A stretch of 64,000 bases of DNA from Polyangiaceae bacterium (GCA_016712345.1 JADJRH010000001.1:3348001-3412000); one strand, 5' to 3'. Counted from the first letter of the stretch, positions 17,113-28,714 are shown. Made by a program: numbers and translations. The notes: a model not told the origin generated them from the letters alone.

Positions 17113-18879
17113 TTAAAAGGAGAATTTGCCGCGGGTCCATACGGTGGAGCCGCCCGCCGCCGGGTCGCCGAACTTTGTATAGTCTTTACCAAGTTGGAAG
17201 AGGGCGCCGGCGCCGAGGTCAAGTCCGTTTCCAAAGTTGTAGTTGACTTCAGGGAAGATGACCATGGAGAAGCCTTCTTCGCTGAAGGGGGAGTGGTGAA
17301 TGCGAACGCGTTTTTCGAGCGTTTCATCCCATTTGTCTTCGATGATTCCAGACACGTCGAGGATGTTGAAAAGGCGCAGTAGAAGGGCGTTGTTCATGAG
17401 CTTAAAGTCAAAGCCCAACACAATGTAGTCGCCGATTCTGGGGTGTAATAACTCACGGGAGCAGGTCTCCCCGTTGCGGAGGAGTGCGCATTTGAATACG
17501 GTGTCTCCTTCGTCGCTTGTGGCGCCGCTTTGGCGCACTGTCCACCCTTCGTGGAAGAAGTCGCCAGCGCCGTATTCATCGACCAAACCATGCACCCATT
17601 GGGCGTTGACATACACGTGTTCACCAAAGGTGTAGTCAAGGCCGACAACCCACTTTAAGAAGGGTTGTCGCTCCACAACAAGGGGTCTGGGTCCACCCTC
17701 TTTGCCGTCGTTGTCGTAGTCATATTCACCGGCGGGTTGGGGAATGGCAAGGTCGAGCGCGTCTTGGGTTAACGTGATTTCTACTTCGTCGGGGACGAAC
17801 AGGCCTGCTTCAAAGCGATAGCCAATGCCGTGCAGGGTGTCTTTAATCCACGAAAGGGGGATTTCACCGGAGGCATTGAGTCCGTACACGTGCATTTTGG
17901 GGTAGGCGAGTGTTGCGTCGGTGCGGAGAAGGCCGCTCACGCACTTGGTTTTGTCGTTTGGATCGCAGCGTTCGCCTTTGTCGAGGCGGGTGTGATTGGC
18001 AATGGGAACGGGGAAGTCGTTGCGGCCGTAATAATATGAAAGGGCAATGTCCTGTTCGGCGAGGGTACCGGCGATGCGATAGGCCCATTGCATGTTTTCA
18101 AAGTTGACTTCTGGCAAAACGGGAGTGGCACTGCCAATGACTGTGGGTGTATTCAGAATGGTTGTTTTGCTGGCAGCGGTTTCAGCCTCAACTCGTTGTC
18201 GAATAACGGGGTCGACAAACGGAACGCGGTCAATGGCCGAGGGGGCGAGAGCAGCCGAGCGGGGGAGCAACGCGGGTTGAAAGACTGGCACCATGACACC
18301 TGAAATGGACCAATCGTCGTTGAGCCAATAGTCGGCTTTGACCATGAAGTTGCCGGCCTGTTTACCGAACAGGAGCGGGTCACGCAGGTCATCTGGATTG
18401 AGGGTGTTTGTGGGGTTGAATTGGTCGCCGACACCCCACGAAACCACTTGTTGTCCAATGCGGAGATCGAGCCCGTCAAAGAAGATGCTTTTGGCGTCGA
18501 TATAAAGGGATTGGGCCTGAAACCAATAGGGCTCCACCTTTTCAATGCGGTAGAGATCGCTGACACCTTGGATATCGGTAGAAAAGCCGTCGAGGGTAAA
18601 GTCGAGTTGAGCAACGGCTTTAAAACGGCCGTAAGATGCGTCGGCTTTTACAGAGAGGGTGTTCCAGTTGCGCTCCGGGCCTTCAGGCAACTCCACGCGA
18701 TCGTAATAGTCGCCGAAGCCTTTTTTCTCGGTTCGAAAGCGGAGATCCGATTGAACGCGTCCACCGATGTTGATGGAGAGTTCATCATCTGCAAAAGCGG
18801 TACTGCTGAATAAGAGCGCGGTTGTGGCGGCCGCTGCTGCGAAGCTGATAACGCAGTTTGCCCGAGATCGAATCACCAT
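17113..18879 (-). CDS. DUF1302-family outer-membrane beta-barrel protein
   Basis: A signal peptide (ending AFADD, ~32) precedes about 555 residues of alternating hydrophobic/polar strands ending in an aromatic residue (GKFSF), typical of an outer-membrane barrel. Motifs such as LDLRIGQQVVSWGVGDQFNP are characteristic of DUF1302 proteins. These occur with MMPL/RND transporters and LolA-like proteins, which are the two genes immediately upstream on the same strand (108-nt gap to the LolA-like gene). A role in moving a lipid or other hydrophobic compound to or across the outer membrane is inferred from that company. The substrate is not known. Confidence 0.82.
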   Translation of the reverse strand: MVIRSRANCVISFAAAAATTALLFSSTAFADDELSINIGGRVQSDLRFRTEKKGFGDYYDRVELPEGPERNWNTLSVKADASYGRFKAVAQLDFTLDGFSTDIQGVSDLYRIEKVEPYWFQAQSLYIDAKSIFFDGLDLRIGQQVVSWGVGDQFNPTNTLNPDDLRDPLLFGKQAGNFMVKADYWLNDDWSISGVMVPVFQPALLPRSAALAPSAIDRVPFVDPVIRQRVEAETAASKTTILNTPTVIGSATPVLPEVNFENMQWAYRIAGTLAEQDIALSYYYGRNDFPVPIANHTRLDKGERCDPNDKTKCVSGLLRTDATLAYPKMHVYGLNASGEIPLSWIKDTLHGIGYRFEAGLFVPDEVEITLTQDALDLAIPQPAGEYDYDNDGKEGGPRPLVVERQPFLKWVVGLDYTFGEHVYVNAQWVHGLVDEYGAGDFFHEGWTVRQSGATSDEGDTVFKCALLRNGETCSRELLHPRIGDYIVLGFDFKLMNNALLLRLFNILDVSGIIEDKWDETLEKRVRIHHSPFSEEGFSMVIFPEVNYNFGNGLDLGAGALFQLGKDYTKFGDPAAGGSTVWTRGKFSF

Positions 18880-18987
18880 CTGCGGGCGATTAACACGCGC
18901 AGCATTGTGGCCGCAAGTGCGGAAGTTGTTGTTGTTTGAATGGGAAGTGCGACGCGAAGTGTCAGGTGGGGAGTAAGGTGCCAGGCG

Positions 18988-19734
18988 CTACTTTTCGAGG
19001 TTGCGCTTGGAGAACGTGTCGTCGTTGATCGACTCATTCACCTTCCACTTTTTGCGGGACATGGTGGTGGTAAGGTTTTTGGTATGGTCGACCATTTTGA
19101 GCGTGGCGGGTGTACACACATCACTCTCGCAGGAGTAGCCTGAGCGAGTTTCGGTTTTGATGTGTTTGCCTTCGCTGTTGTAATATTTGATTTCGGTGGG
19201 GAGGTTTTTGTCTTTGCCGACCGTCATTTCAATTTTTGAATACGGTGTTGTTTGCCCGGCTTTGGGGGTCAGCGTGACTTTTTGTTCTTTGTCGGTGGAT
19301 GAGCTGACAGTGGCTGTATACATCGATGAGTACTTTTGAGTGGCCAAGTCGTCTTGGGAAAAGGCCATTCCAAAAGCGCTTTGATCGCTTGTGTGGCTGG
19401 CAATGCGGCGGACTTTGCCAAATGCCGGGAGGTAAACGTACATTTCTGTGGGGGACAAAATCAGCACCTTTGTGCCCTTGAGATCGGCGGGTGCTGTGAA
19501 CTCGGTGAGGCGCTTTTCAGCTTTGATCCAGACATTGAGGCCCACCTTTTTTTCGGCTTTGCCGGCTTCTTGGGTGGTGGCCTCGTATTCAAAGTAGTGC
19601 GACTTGGCTTTGTTGAGTGCTGTATCAACTTGAGTGAGCACCTTGTCGCCGGCGTCGTCGGCCATGGCAGGTGCGTGCGTGAGACTGAGGGCCAGTGTAG
19701 CGCCAAGAATTGAAACAAAGTGAGAGAGCCTCAT
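18988..19734 (-). CDS. LolA-like outer-membrane lipoprotein-sorting family protein
   Basis: A signal peptide (cleavage around PAMADDAG) and about 225 residues with the LolA-like half-barrel pattern. The segment LKGTKVLILSPTEMYVYLPA, followed by FGKVRRIASH, is typical of the family found beside MMPL transporters (Pfam LolA_like type). The start ATG directly abuts the TAA stop of the MMPL gene (no intergenic base), so they are translationally coupled. The protein is periplasmic and probably carries the lipid-like substrate of the MMPL pump towards the DUF1302 barrel. This is an inference from gene order, not shown by the sequence. Confidence 0.85.
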   Translation of the reverse strand: MRLSHFVSILGATLALSLTHAPAMADDAGDKVLTQVDTALNKAKSHYFEYEATTQEAGKAEKKVGLNVWIKAEKRLTEFTAPADLKGTKVLILSPTEMYVYLPAFGKVRRIASHTSDQSAFGMAFSQDDLATQKYSSMYTATVSSSTDKEQKVTLTPKAGQTTPYSKIEMTVGKDKNLPTEIKYYNSEGKHIKTETRSGYSCESDVCTPATLKMVDHTKNLTTTMSRKKWKVNESINDDTFSKRNLEK

Positions 19735-22683
19735 TTATGACCTCGGGGAGTTGGGGGGCGCGCTCAAAGGGGCCGAGCCACCGTCGTTGATGAGTGAGTC
19801 TGTTTCAAAAAGGGCAGATGCTCCTTCGGCCTGCGCCTCAGGTGCGTCGGACGGAAGGACCGGGTCCGGCATTCTCGGCGGACGGCGGTACCTGTGTTTT
19901 TGGGCAAAGGCCGGCACAATGAAAAACGTTGCGAAGGCCGACAGAACCATGGCCGCGGCAGTGAGTCCACCCACGTTTTGTAGGGGTTTTGCTTCACCCA
20001 GGGTGAGCACTGAAAAGCCGCAGGCGACCATGAGGGCATTTGTCCAGATGCCTTGGCCGGCAACTTCGGCCGAGCGGGCCGCGGCTTCTGAAAGGGGTTT
20101 GTCGTCGGCGGCTTCCCACGCGGAAAGGGCGTGAAGCGCGTAATCGGTGCCCGCGCCGACAACCAGGCTGGCGAGGAGGCTGGTGCCGATATCGAGGCGG
20201 ATCCCGATAAAAGTCATGGATGCGTAGAGAAGCGCAACGGTGAAGATCGCGGGGCCGGCGGCGAGAAGGCCTGTACGCACCGAACGGAACATGACCGACG
20301 TGATGATGAGCACCATGGCGAGCGCAAACCCGAGGCTGCGGATCTGGTTGCGCGTGACGCTTTGCGACAAGCCTTCGTTAATGACCGGTTGGCCGGTGAT
20401 GTGTACATCGAGTGACAGGGCTTCACCGGGGGCGCCGGATGATGCGGGCAGCAGAACGCTTTCGCGGTGGAGGTCGATGAGGGCCGACGCGAGCGAAGCG
20501 AGAAAACGTTCACCCTTGGGGCCTTCGGGAATGTTGAGCCCAACCGAGGAGACCAGTGTGCGTGACCACGCCGAGGCTTGTTCTCGGCGCCAAATGTCGG
20601 CGAGGGGGCGCGACATGGTGGACGCGAGATCGAGAGCTACGGCGTCGGTGGGCTTGGGTTCAAGCGCTTCTGTGAAGGCTTTTGCAAGCGTTTCGTTGGT
20701 TGCGCCGGGGCCGAGTTTTGCGGCTGCGGCAGCCACTTTGGCTTTTGCGTCGGCGGGTTCTGAAGGCATGTCGCCGATGAACTCGTCGGAGCCGAGGAAT
20801 GCGAAGAGTGCCTTTTCTGCGGCCTCGGTGGGGACGGGGATTTTCTTTTCTGCGAGCGCTCGATCGAGTGCGTCGCGAGCGTTTTCGGGCGGAGACACTT
20901 TGTATTTGGCGGCGAGCGCAACAATGCGCGCCACCGTGGCGGCGCGGGCTTTTGCGAGCACGGCGGCTTGAGTCGGCGACGCGAGGCTTGCGATCACGTG
21001 CGCGCCGCGATGTTCGTTCACGAGGGATCGAATGGCGGCGAGGGATCGCTCCACATCTTCGGCGCGGCTGGATCGCAGCTTGACTTGCATGACGGTGCGA
21101 TCGCGCTCTTCGGTCACGAATTGGCGGACGGCCTGTTTTCCAGAGAGAAAGCCGTAGAGGTTTTTGGCTTTGGCCGCCGTGTCGGGAATGGTTCGATCGC
21201 CGGACATTGCGTCGTTGGTGATGGCGAGAATGTCGACGATGTTGGAAACGCTCGCCACTTCTGGAAGGGCGGTGATCCGATCGGAGATTTGAGCCACTTC
21301 GCGCAACACGGCGGGGTTTGTCATGTCGCCGACAATTTCAACTTGGAGAAATTGACTGCCTCCAAAGCGGCTTTCGAGGAATTTTTCGGCGCGATCGGGC
21401 GGGCTTCCTTTTGCAAAAAATGCGGAATTGTCGGTGTGCGTATCAATTCGCAACGCAAACGGAATGGCTGCCACAAGCGTGAGAGCAAGCGCAATTCGAA
21501 GGGGCGTGCGGCGCCTTTCTGCGAATTTCATGAGGCCCACGGCAAATCGGTTGGGCTTGTGTTCTTCGGTTTTCTTTTTGCCTTGAAGGCGCGCGAGCAC
21601 GAGCACCGCTGGAACGAATGTGAGCGCCAATGTGAGCTTTGCAGTGAGGCCGATGGCAGTGAACAGGCCAAATGTACGCATCGGCGCAATGTCCATCACC
21701 GCGAACGAAAGGAGCGCGACCGCTGCGATCAAGCCCGACGCGGCAATGGTTGGGCCGAGGCCGGTGAGCGTGCGCTGCACCGCGCCTTCAACCCCGTATT
21801 TTTTAACGAGCGAGTAATACCGCGAGAGAAAATGCACGGCGTACGCGCTTCCAAGCGAAAGAAGAATGAGCGGCATGGAGCCGAGGACGATGTTGGATCG
21901 CACGCCCAGCGCGCCCATGAGTCCGAGCGACATCAAGATGCCGAGCGCCGTTGAAAGCAGTGCGAGACCGGTGCCGATGAAGTCGCGAAACGACAACACC
22001 GTGATGAGCACGAGCACAATCACAGCCCACGGTCCGAGGCGTCGCAGATCTTCCTGCGTGACGTTGAAGATGTACGTGGAGATAAACGGTGCGCCGCCCC
22101 AATATTTGGTTTCACTCGGAAACACTTCTTCGATTGTGGTGCGCACGCGGCCGGCCATGGCGCGCATGTCGGTGCCCGGAACGGCGAAGCAGTAGATAAG
22201 TGTACCTTTGCCGTTTTCGTCGACGAGGTTTCCAACCACTTCGTCGCGCGACAGAACGCGCTCACGGAGGGCTTTTTCTTCGGCCTCGTTTTGCGGGATC
22301 GCGCGGACAAGGTAGTCGGCAACAATGCCGCCTTTTTCAGCGTCGCGTGCGAAGTCTTCAACGTTGGTCAGCGTGAGTGCGTACCCAACGCCTTCGGTGG
22401 CGTTGAGTCGCGTTGTCACGGTGCGCAGGCGCGCGAGAAAATCTTTTGAAAAGACGTTGTCTGTTTCAACACCGGCGATGGCGATGTCGAGGCCGCCGAA
22501 CCGGCGATTTACGTCATAAAAAACCTGAACGTCTTGGTTTCCCTTTGGGAGAAACGCGAGAACGTCATCATCCTGTTCGACTTTGCGGGCCGAAAACACG
22601 GCCGCGACCGAAAGGACTGCCACCAAAATCACGATGGCCCAAGCCACCGGACGTTTAACCAACCAACGAGAAAGCGCTTGCAA
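19735..22683 (-). CDS. MMPL/RND-superfamily transporter
   Basis: A 982-residue protein with duplicated RND halves. Each half has one N-terminal helix, a large periplasmic domain and a block of about five helices (first block around WAVIVLVLITVLSF and IVLGSMPLILLSLGSAYAVH; second around SLLASLVVGAGTDYALH). The GSAYAVH and GAGTDYALH motifs sit where RND proteins carry membrane residues used in proton coupling. The second periplasmic domain holds a helical Ala-rich insertion (~570-680). MMPL proteins export lipids, hopanoids or other hydrophobic compounds. It is the first gene of a three-gene unit (MMPL, LolA-like, DUF1302). The cytoplasmic C-terminal tail is Pro/Ser-rich. Confidence 0.92.
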   Translation of the reverse strand: MQALSRWLVKRPVAWAIVILVAVLSVAAVFSARKVEQDDDVLAFLPKGNQDVQVFYDVNRRFGGLDIAIAGVETDNVFSKDFLARLRTVTTRLNATEGVGYALTLTNVEDFARDAEKGGIVADYLVRAIPQNEAEEKALRERVLSRDEVVGNLVDENGKGTLIYCFAVPGTDMRAMAGRVRTTIEEVFPSETKYWGGAPFISTYIFNVTQEDLRRLGPWAVIVLVLITVLSFRDFIGTGLALLSTALGILMSLGLMGALGVRSNIVLGSMPLILLSLGSAYAVHFLSRYYSLVKKYGVEGAVQRTLTGLGPTIAASGLIAAVALLSFAVMDIAPMRTFGLFTAIGLTAKLTLALTFVPAVLVLARLQGKKKTEEHKPNRFAVGLMKFAERRRTPLRIALALTLVAAIPFALRIDTHTDNSAFFAKGSPPDRAEKFLESRFGGSQFLQVEIVGDMTNPAVLREVAQISDRITALPEVASVSNIVDILAITNDAMSGDRTIPDTAAKAKNLYGFLSGKQAVRQFVTEERDRTVMQVKLRSSRAEDVERSLAAIRSLVNEHRGAHVIASLASPTQAAVLAKARAATVARIVALAAKYKVSPPENARDALDRALAEKKIPVPTEAAEKALFAFLGSDEFIGDMPSEPADAKAKVAAAAAKLGPGATNETLAKAFTEALEPKPTDAVALDLASTMSRPLADIWRREQASAWSRTLVSSVGLNIPEGPKGERFLASLASALIDLHRESVLLPASSGAPGEALSLDVHITGQPVINEGLSQSVTRNQIRSLGFALAMVLIITSVMFRSVRTGLLAAGPAIFTVALLYASMTFIGIRLDIGTSLLASLVVGAGTDYALHALSAWEAADDKPLSEAAARSAEVAGQGIWTNALMVACGFSVLTLGEAKPLQNVGGLTAAAMVLSAFATFFIVPAFAQKHRYRRPPRMPDPVLPSDAPEAQAEGASALFETDSLINDGGSAPLSAPPNSPRS

Positions 22684-22793
22684 TGGGCCGCTCCAAAGCG
22701 GAGCACCTTAAACGAAGAAACGGAGAGTGTGTACACAAACAGGTCAACGCGGCGCGTAAAGCGACGCCGCGCTGCGGCGCCGCGCGAAAAGGG

Positions 22794-24818
22794 TCACTTT
22801 GGTGCCGGAGTATTCGGGGTGTTTTGTAGGGCGCTCGGCGCTTCTGACGCGGGCCCTGTGAGAAGCAAAAATCCGATGCCGTGGCCGCTTGATCCGGGCA
22901 GATCTTTGACGGCCGCCCAGCCCACCGTTTCGGCAATGCCTTCGCGGCGCGTGAAACGCCGAATGGCATCGACCACCACAAACGCACGGAGCATGGCGTC
23001 GGTCTGGCCGCCCTGTGCCGACGGTCGAACGCCGATTGCAACACTCCACGCGGGTTTGGTTCCAAGCGCGGGGTGTTTCATTAGCTCGGCGGCAACAGCT
23101 CGGACGACCGGCATGCTGTCCGGTTCAATGTTGCCGTCTTTGGTAAACCGCACAGCCTTTGTGATGGCGAGCGCCGGTTCACCCTTGTCGGTGATGACAC
23201 TCACAAAGGGCTTTTTCTTAGGGTCGTCGGGGCAACCGTCGCCGTCGTCTTTTCCGTTCCAATCTTCTTCTTGGAGCGGGCATTTGTCTTCGGCGCCCCA
23301 GAAGGTGTCGTTGTCGGCGTCGACCTCGGGGCAGCCGCGCTGTCTTGGATCTTGCGAGTGTACACCTGGTACGTTCGGGCAGGTGTCTTCAGTGTCGGGC
23401 ACCGTGTCGCCGTCGTTGTCGGTGTCGGGGCAGCCATCCGCGTCTTGGAAATTGTCCCGATCTTCCGGTTCGTTGGGGCATCCGTCGACGTCGTCCAAGA
23501 TGTCATCGCGGTCGCGATCGAGGCGGGGGCAGCCGCGTTGTTTTGGGTTGTTGTCTTCGCCGCCCGCAGCGTTGGGACACGCATCTTCGAGATCGGGAAT
23601 TTGATCGCCGTCGTTGTCGATATCGGGACACCCGTCGTTGTCCTGAAATCCGTCGATGTCTTCTTTTTGGGACGGGCAGCGATCGGCTTGATCCGGCACT
23701 GTATCGAGATCGTTGTCGCCTTCAGGACACCCGTCGTCGTCGTCGAATCCGTCGCGATCTTCGGCCAATTGGCGGCACTGATCCACGTCGTCGTCGACAC
23801 CGTCGAGGTCGGCGTCGTGGGCGCGCGGAGACCAGCTCACCGAAAGTGTACCTCGCACGGGTGGGGCGCCCACGCCTGAAACAAGCGCCGTGGAAACGCC
23901 CGCGAGCATAGAAAAATCACGCAAAAACGCATACCGCGCGCCGATGGCGGCCTCGACAGTGGTCACGCGATTTTCTTCAAATGGGCTCATGGGGGCGAGC
24001 GGAAGCTGGCCGTACACCTCCGTGAACGCCGTCCATTTTCCGGCCGGATCCAAGCCCAAACCACGCGGCGTCACGCGGATCGAAAGGCCAAATGGAAGAG
24101 CGTGGCCAATGCGCGTGGGGCAGGGGTCCGGCTCGGATTCATCGGTGCGCGCGGCGCAGGCGAAACGCTCTTCGCGGCCTCGAATTTTGGCGCCGCCCGC
24201 GGCAAAAAAGCCGATTGCGCGCGTTGTGTACTCAACGAAAAGGCGCGTTTCACTTGTCACGTCGCCTTCGCCCAAAAAGCTTGATTCATCACCGGTGGGC
24301 AACGTGAAGCGCTCATGAAGCGCGAGTGCAAACCCGCCGTGATCCCCCGAAGTGGGAGGGATGAGCGTGACTTTGCCGGTGAGAGCCAAGTCACCCATGG
24401 CCTGCGCCGGAACAAGCCAATCACCGAGAACGGCGCGCGACTCGGCGTTGAGTACATCCCCCGATTGATAGATCGCGAACGGCAACACAAGCCCGAGAGA
24501 CATGCGCCCGAACAGCCCAACCCCCACGGCGAGATCACCGGTCAGGGAATGTTCGAGGGGCGTGCGTACACTTTCACCCGTTGACGGATCACGAAGCACC
24601 ACCTGCGACGCGGCATACGAAAGCCACAAGGCACCGCTCGATTCGAGGTGTCCGGGCGTGGACGCGGGCTCGTACGAGATGCCGGCCGCCGGATCTGTGG
24701 AAGCGCGAAACCCGCGCAAATCAAGCGACGGCGGCACATCGGGCGGAGCCGATTGAGCGCTCGCAATGCTGGGTGCGATCGCGAAAACAAAGAAAGGAAC
24801 CAAGGCGCGGCGGCGCAT
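22794..24818 (-). CDS. OmpA-family outer-membrane protein with thrombospondin type 3 repeats
   Basis: A signal peptide (to ~22, ASAQ) is followed by about 310 residues of beta-barrel-like sequence. About ten acidic DxDxDG-type repeats follow (for example DADLDGVDDDVDQC and DNDGDTVPDTEDTC, ~335-530) with paired Cys, the calcium-binding TSP3 repeats seen between barrel and OmpA domain in many Gram-negatives. The C-terminal ~140 residues sit where an OmpA peptidoglycan-binding domain is expected but are degenerate; I do not see the usual conserved core. It lies 110 nt upstream of the MMPL gene on the same strand and may or may not share its promoter. The role is likely structural in the outer membrane. 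Confidence 0.85.
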   Translation of the reverse strand: MRRRALVPFFVFAIAPSIASAQSAPPDVPPSLDLRGFRASTDPAAGISYEPASTPGHLESSGALWLSYAASQVVLRDPSTGESVRTPLEHSLTGDLAVGVGLFGRMSLGLVLPFAIYQSGDVLNAESRAVLGDWLVPAQAMGDLALTGKVTLIPPTSGDHGGFALALHERFTLPTGDESSFLGEGDVTSETRLFVEYTTRAIGFFAAGGAKIRGREERFACAARTDESEPDPCPTRIGHALPFGLSIRVTPRGLGLDPAGKWTAFTEVYGQLPLAPMSPFEENRVTTVEAAIGARYAFLRDFSMLAGVSTALVSGVGAPPVRGTLSVSWSPRAHDADLDGVDDDVDQCRQLAEDRDGFDDDDGCPEGDNDLDTVPDQADRCPSQKEDIDGFQDNDGCPDIDNDGDQIPDLEDACPNAAGGEDNNPKQRGCPRLDRDRDDILDDVDGCPNEPEDRDNFQDADGCPDTDNDGDTVPDTEDTCPNVPGVHSQDPRQRGCPEVDADNDTFWGAEDKCPLQEEDWNGKDDGDGCPDDPKKKPFVSVITDKGEPALAITKAVRFTKDGNIEPDSMPVVRAVAAELMKHPALGTKPAWSVAIGVRPSAQGGQTDAMLRAFVVVDAIRRFTRREGIAETVGWAAVKDLPGSSGHGIGFLLLTGPASEAPSALQNTPNTPAPK

Positions 24819-24877
24819 CGCCCGGAGTTTAGGTTAGCTTTTTCGCCATCGGCCCGGCTTTGTGCGAAAAAGCGCGC

Positions 24878-26146
24878 ATGGACCGAATTGTCATTCGAGG
24901 TGGCAAGAAGCTCTACGGCACCATTCGCGTGAGCGGGGCCAAAAACGCGGCCCTTCCGATCTTGTGTGCCACCCTGCTCTCCGACGGGGCGAGCCTGCTT
25001 CGAAATGTACCCAAGCTTCGGGACATCGACACAACGGCGGCTCTGCTTCGATTTTTGGGGCGTCACGTGGAGGTTGATGCGCCGCTTGTTCGGGTGACCG
25101 AGGCAAACGGCGACGTTCGGCCCGAGGCCCCGTATGAACTGGTGAAGCAAATGCGCGCGAGCGTGTTGGTGCTCGGGCCGCTTCTCGCGCGGTACGGCCG
25201 AGCAAAAGTGTCGTTGCCGGGCGGATGTCAGATCGGTTCACGCCCTGTCGATCAGCACCTCAAAGGGCTTGAAGCGATGGGCGCCAAGATCGAGCTTCGC
25301 CGCGGGTACATCGTTGCGGAGTCGGGGCGGCTTCGCGGGGCGGAAGTGGTGTTTGACATTCCCACCGTGACCGGAACGGAGAACTTGATGATGGCCGCGG
25401 CGCTCGCAAAAGGCCGCACAACGCTGGTCAACTGCGCGCGCGAGCCCGAAGTAGAAGAGCTTGGACGTGTACTCAACAAAATGGGCGCCCGCGTCGACGG
25501 CGCCGGCACCGACGTGATCCACATTCACGGCGCCGACACGCTCGATCCGTTTGATCACGCGATTGTCAGCGACCGCATTGAGGCCGGCACGTACATGGTT
25601 GCGGTGGCGGCGGCCGGCGGAGATGTACTCATTGAAGGCGCACCGCTTGAAGACCTTGAGGCCGTTGTTGCGAAAATGCGCAAGGCCGGTGTTGAAATTG
25701 GGCGCGAAGGGTCGGCGGTGCGGGTGCGGCGCGAAAATGCGCCTCTCCGTGCGGTGGACGTGACCACCGCGCCGCACCCCGGCTTTCCCACCGACATGCA
25801 GGCTCAATTCATGGTGCTCATGTGCCTCGCTGAAGGCCCGTCGCGCATCGTGGAGACCATCTTTGAAAATCGGTTTATGCACGTGCCGGAGTTGCGGCGC
25901 ATGGGGGCCGATATCGACGTTGACGGTCACACCGCTCACGTGAACGGCGGGTTGCCGCTGTCGGGCGCGCAGGTCATGGCCACGGATCTCCGGGCGAGCG
26001 CTTCACTCGTGATCGCGGGCCTTGTGGCCGCCGATGAAACACAGGTGCTCCGTGTGTACCATTTGGATCGCGGCTACGAGCACATGGAGCGCAAGCTCGC
26101 AGCCGTGGGCGCCGATACGGTGCGCATGACCGGCTCGGGCGATTGA
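24878..26146 (+). CDS. murA: UDP-N-acetylglucosamine 1-carboxyvinyltransferase (MurA)
   Basis: A 422-residue protein (family ~419) catalysing the first committed step of peptidoglycan synthesis, transfer of enolpyruvate from PEP to UDP-GlcNAc. Seen: substrate-binding Lys-Asn in SGAKNAALPIL, the catalytic loop PGGCQIGSRPVDQHL with the active Cys (so fosfomycin-sensitive type), DIPTVTGTENLMMAA, PGFPTDMQAQF, and Arg in DLRASASLVIAGL. ATG 24878 (MDRIVIRGG) is chosen over the ORF start at 24860 because it matches the family start. Its promoter region is shared with the divergent OmpA-like gene (about 60 bases). Confidence 0.97.
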   Translation: MDRIVIRGGKKLYGTIRVSGAKNAALPILCATLLSDGASLLRNVPKLRDIDTTAALLRFLGRHVEVDAPLVRVTEANGDVRPEAPYELVKQMRASVLVLGPLLARYGRAKVSLPGGCQIGSRPVDQHLKGLEAMGAKIELRRGYIVAESGRLRGAEVVFDIPTVTGTENLMMAAALAKGRTTLVNCAREPEVEELGRVLNKMGARVDGAGTDVIHIHGADTLDPFDHAIVSDRIEAGTYMVAVAAAGGDVLIEGAPLEDLEAVVAKMRKAGVEIGREGSAVRVRRENAPLRAVDVTTAPHPGFPTDMQAQFMVLMCLAEGPSRIVETIFENRFMHVPELRRMGADIDVDGHTAHVNGGLPLSGAQVMATDLRASASLVIAGLVAADETQVLRVYHLDRGYEHMERKLAAVGADTVRMTGSGD

Positions 26147-27531
26147 TAAAGGCTTAGGCCTCTGCGGTTTCCACGAGCTTCACATCGATCAGCTCGGCGC
26201 CGAGCGTGCGAATTGCGGCCACCACCAAGGGATGTTCGGCCACTTCGCGCTTGGCGGCTTCGTGTTTTGCTTTGCGTTCGCGCGCGTCGAGATCCGAAAC
26301 GGTGGTGCCAGTGCGGCCGGTGGCGATCTCCAAAACCACCTCGGTTTGTGCGCCAAAATGCGCTCGCACCGTGTTCGTGAGGAGTTCTTTGGCGGCGGCT
26401 TCGGTGGCCTGCGCAAACAAAAACGACGTTTGGTCGTACCCGAGCGTCACGCGTTCGGCCGTCATGTCAAAGATCTGAGCGTGCGCAAGAACCGACGCGA
26501 GCGCCTGCCGCTTCTTTTTGATGGCTTCCAAGATCGCGCGCCAGGTTGCGATTTCCTGCGATGAAGCCGGGCGAGTTGGAAGCGCCGGTGCCGGTCGCGA
26601 AGCCACCGCCGTGTCACTGCGCGATGAAGGCGCGGGGCGGCTCATCGGCGGCATTTCGTGCGAAGCCGGGGGCGGAGAGCTGGGCCTCATGGGAGGTGCC
26701 GAAGGAGGTGTACTCATTGGCCGAGCGACGGTGGCTCCGGGCGGAGGCGGCGAAAATCGCGGCATGCTCGCGGGCGCGCTGTCGGTTTTTGCGGTGGCGG
26801 GCGATGTGTACCCATTGGTTCGCGGCGCCTCAAACTTGGGCGGTTCGGCCGGTGTGTACCCATTGGTTCGCGGCGCCTCAAACTTGGGCGGTTCGACTCC
26901 GGCCGACGTGAGTGTGTCGGCATCGCCGGGATCGTCGGCTTTTGGACGCCATGCGGGTGCGGCCTGCGCCTTTGGGGCCGGCGGAGGTGTGTACACGTCG
27001 ACTTTGGGCGCCTCGACCTTCACGGGCGACTGCGTGTACGCATCGGCTTTGGGCGCCTCAACCTTCACGGGCGGCTGCGTGTACACATCAGCTTTGGGCG
27101 CCTCCGCTCTCGGCGCCTCGACTTTCGCAGCCGGTGATGTGTACGCATCGGCTTTCGGTACATCGGCCGGCGCCGTTTCGGCCCGCGGCGCGTCGGCTTT
27201 TACCGGCGGTGATGTGTACGCATCCACCTTGGGCGGCTGAGCGTACGCATCAGGCTTGGGCGCCTCCGCTCTCGGCGCGTCGGCTTTTACCGGCGGTGAT
27301 GTGTACGCATCACCCTTGGGCGCCTCCGGTCTCGGAGCCTCTGCCCTCGGCGCCTCCGCTCTCGGTGCCTCGGCCCGCGGACCGTCAAACTGAGGCCTCG
27401 CAGGGCCGCCCGACCACGATCCGCCGCCTCGCCCCGCAGGCGGCGCGCCCCCACGCGAAGGCCCGCCGCCCGGCCCCGCGGGCGATCCACCGCCGAGCCT
27501 TTTTTCGAGATCGCCGAGCCGCCGAAGCAAT

Positions 27532-28644
<1,113 letters not shown>

Positions 28645-28714
28645 GGCCGACGCGTAGCAGAAACGCCGTTCGGACGAAAACGACAGACCGGCGACAGCCT
28701 TGCCTCGTACGTCG

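Noticed and set aside
22765..22779. Rho-independent terminator near the MMPL gene
   Set aside because: CGCCGC-GCT-GCGGCG forms a stem but no T-run follows, and it lies upstream of MMPL, not after a convergent stop.
26800..27360. CRISPR-like array in the dnaX linker
   Set aside because: The repeats are in frame, degenerate and encode protein; there are no unique spacers or cas genes.
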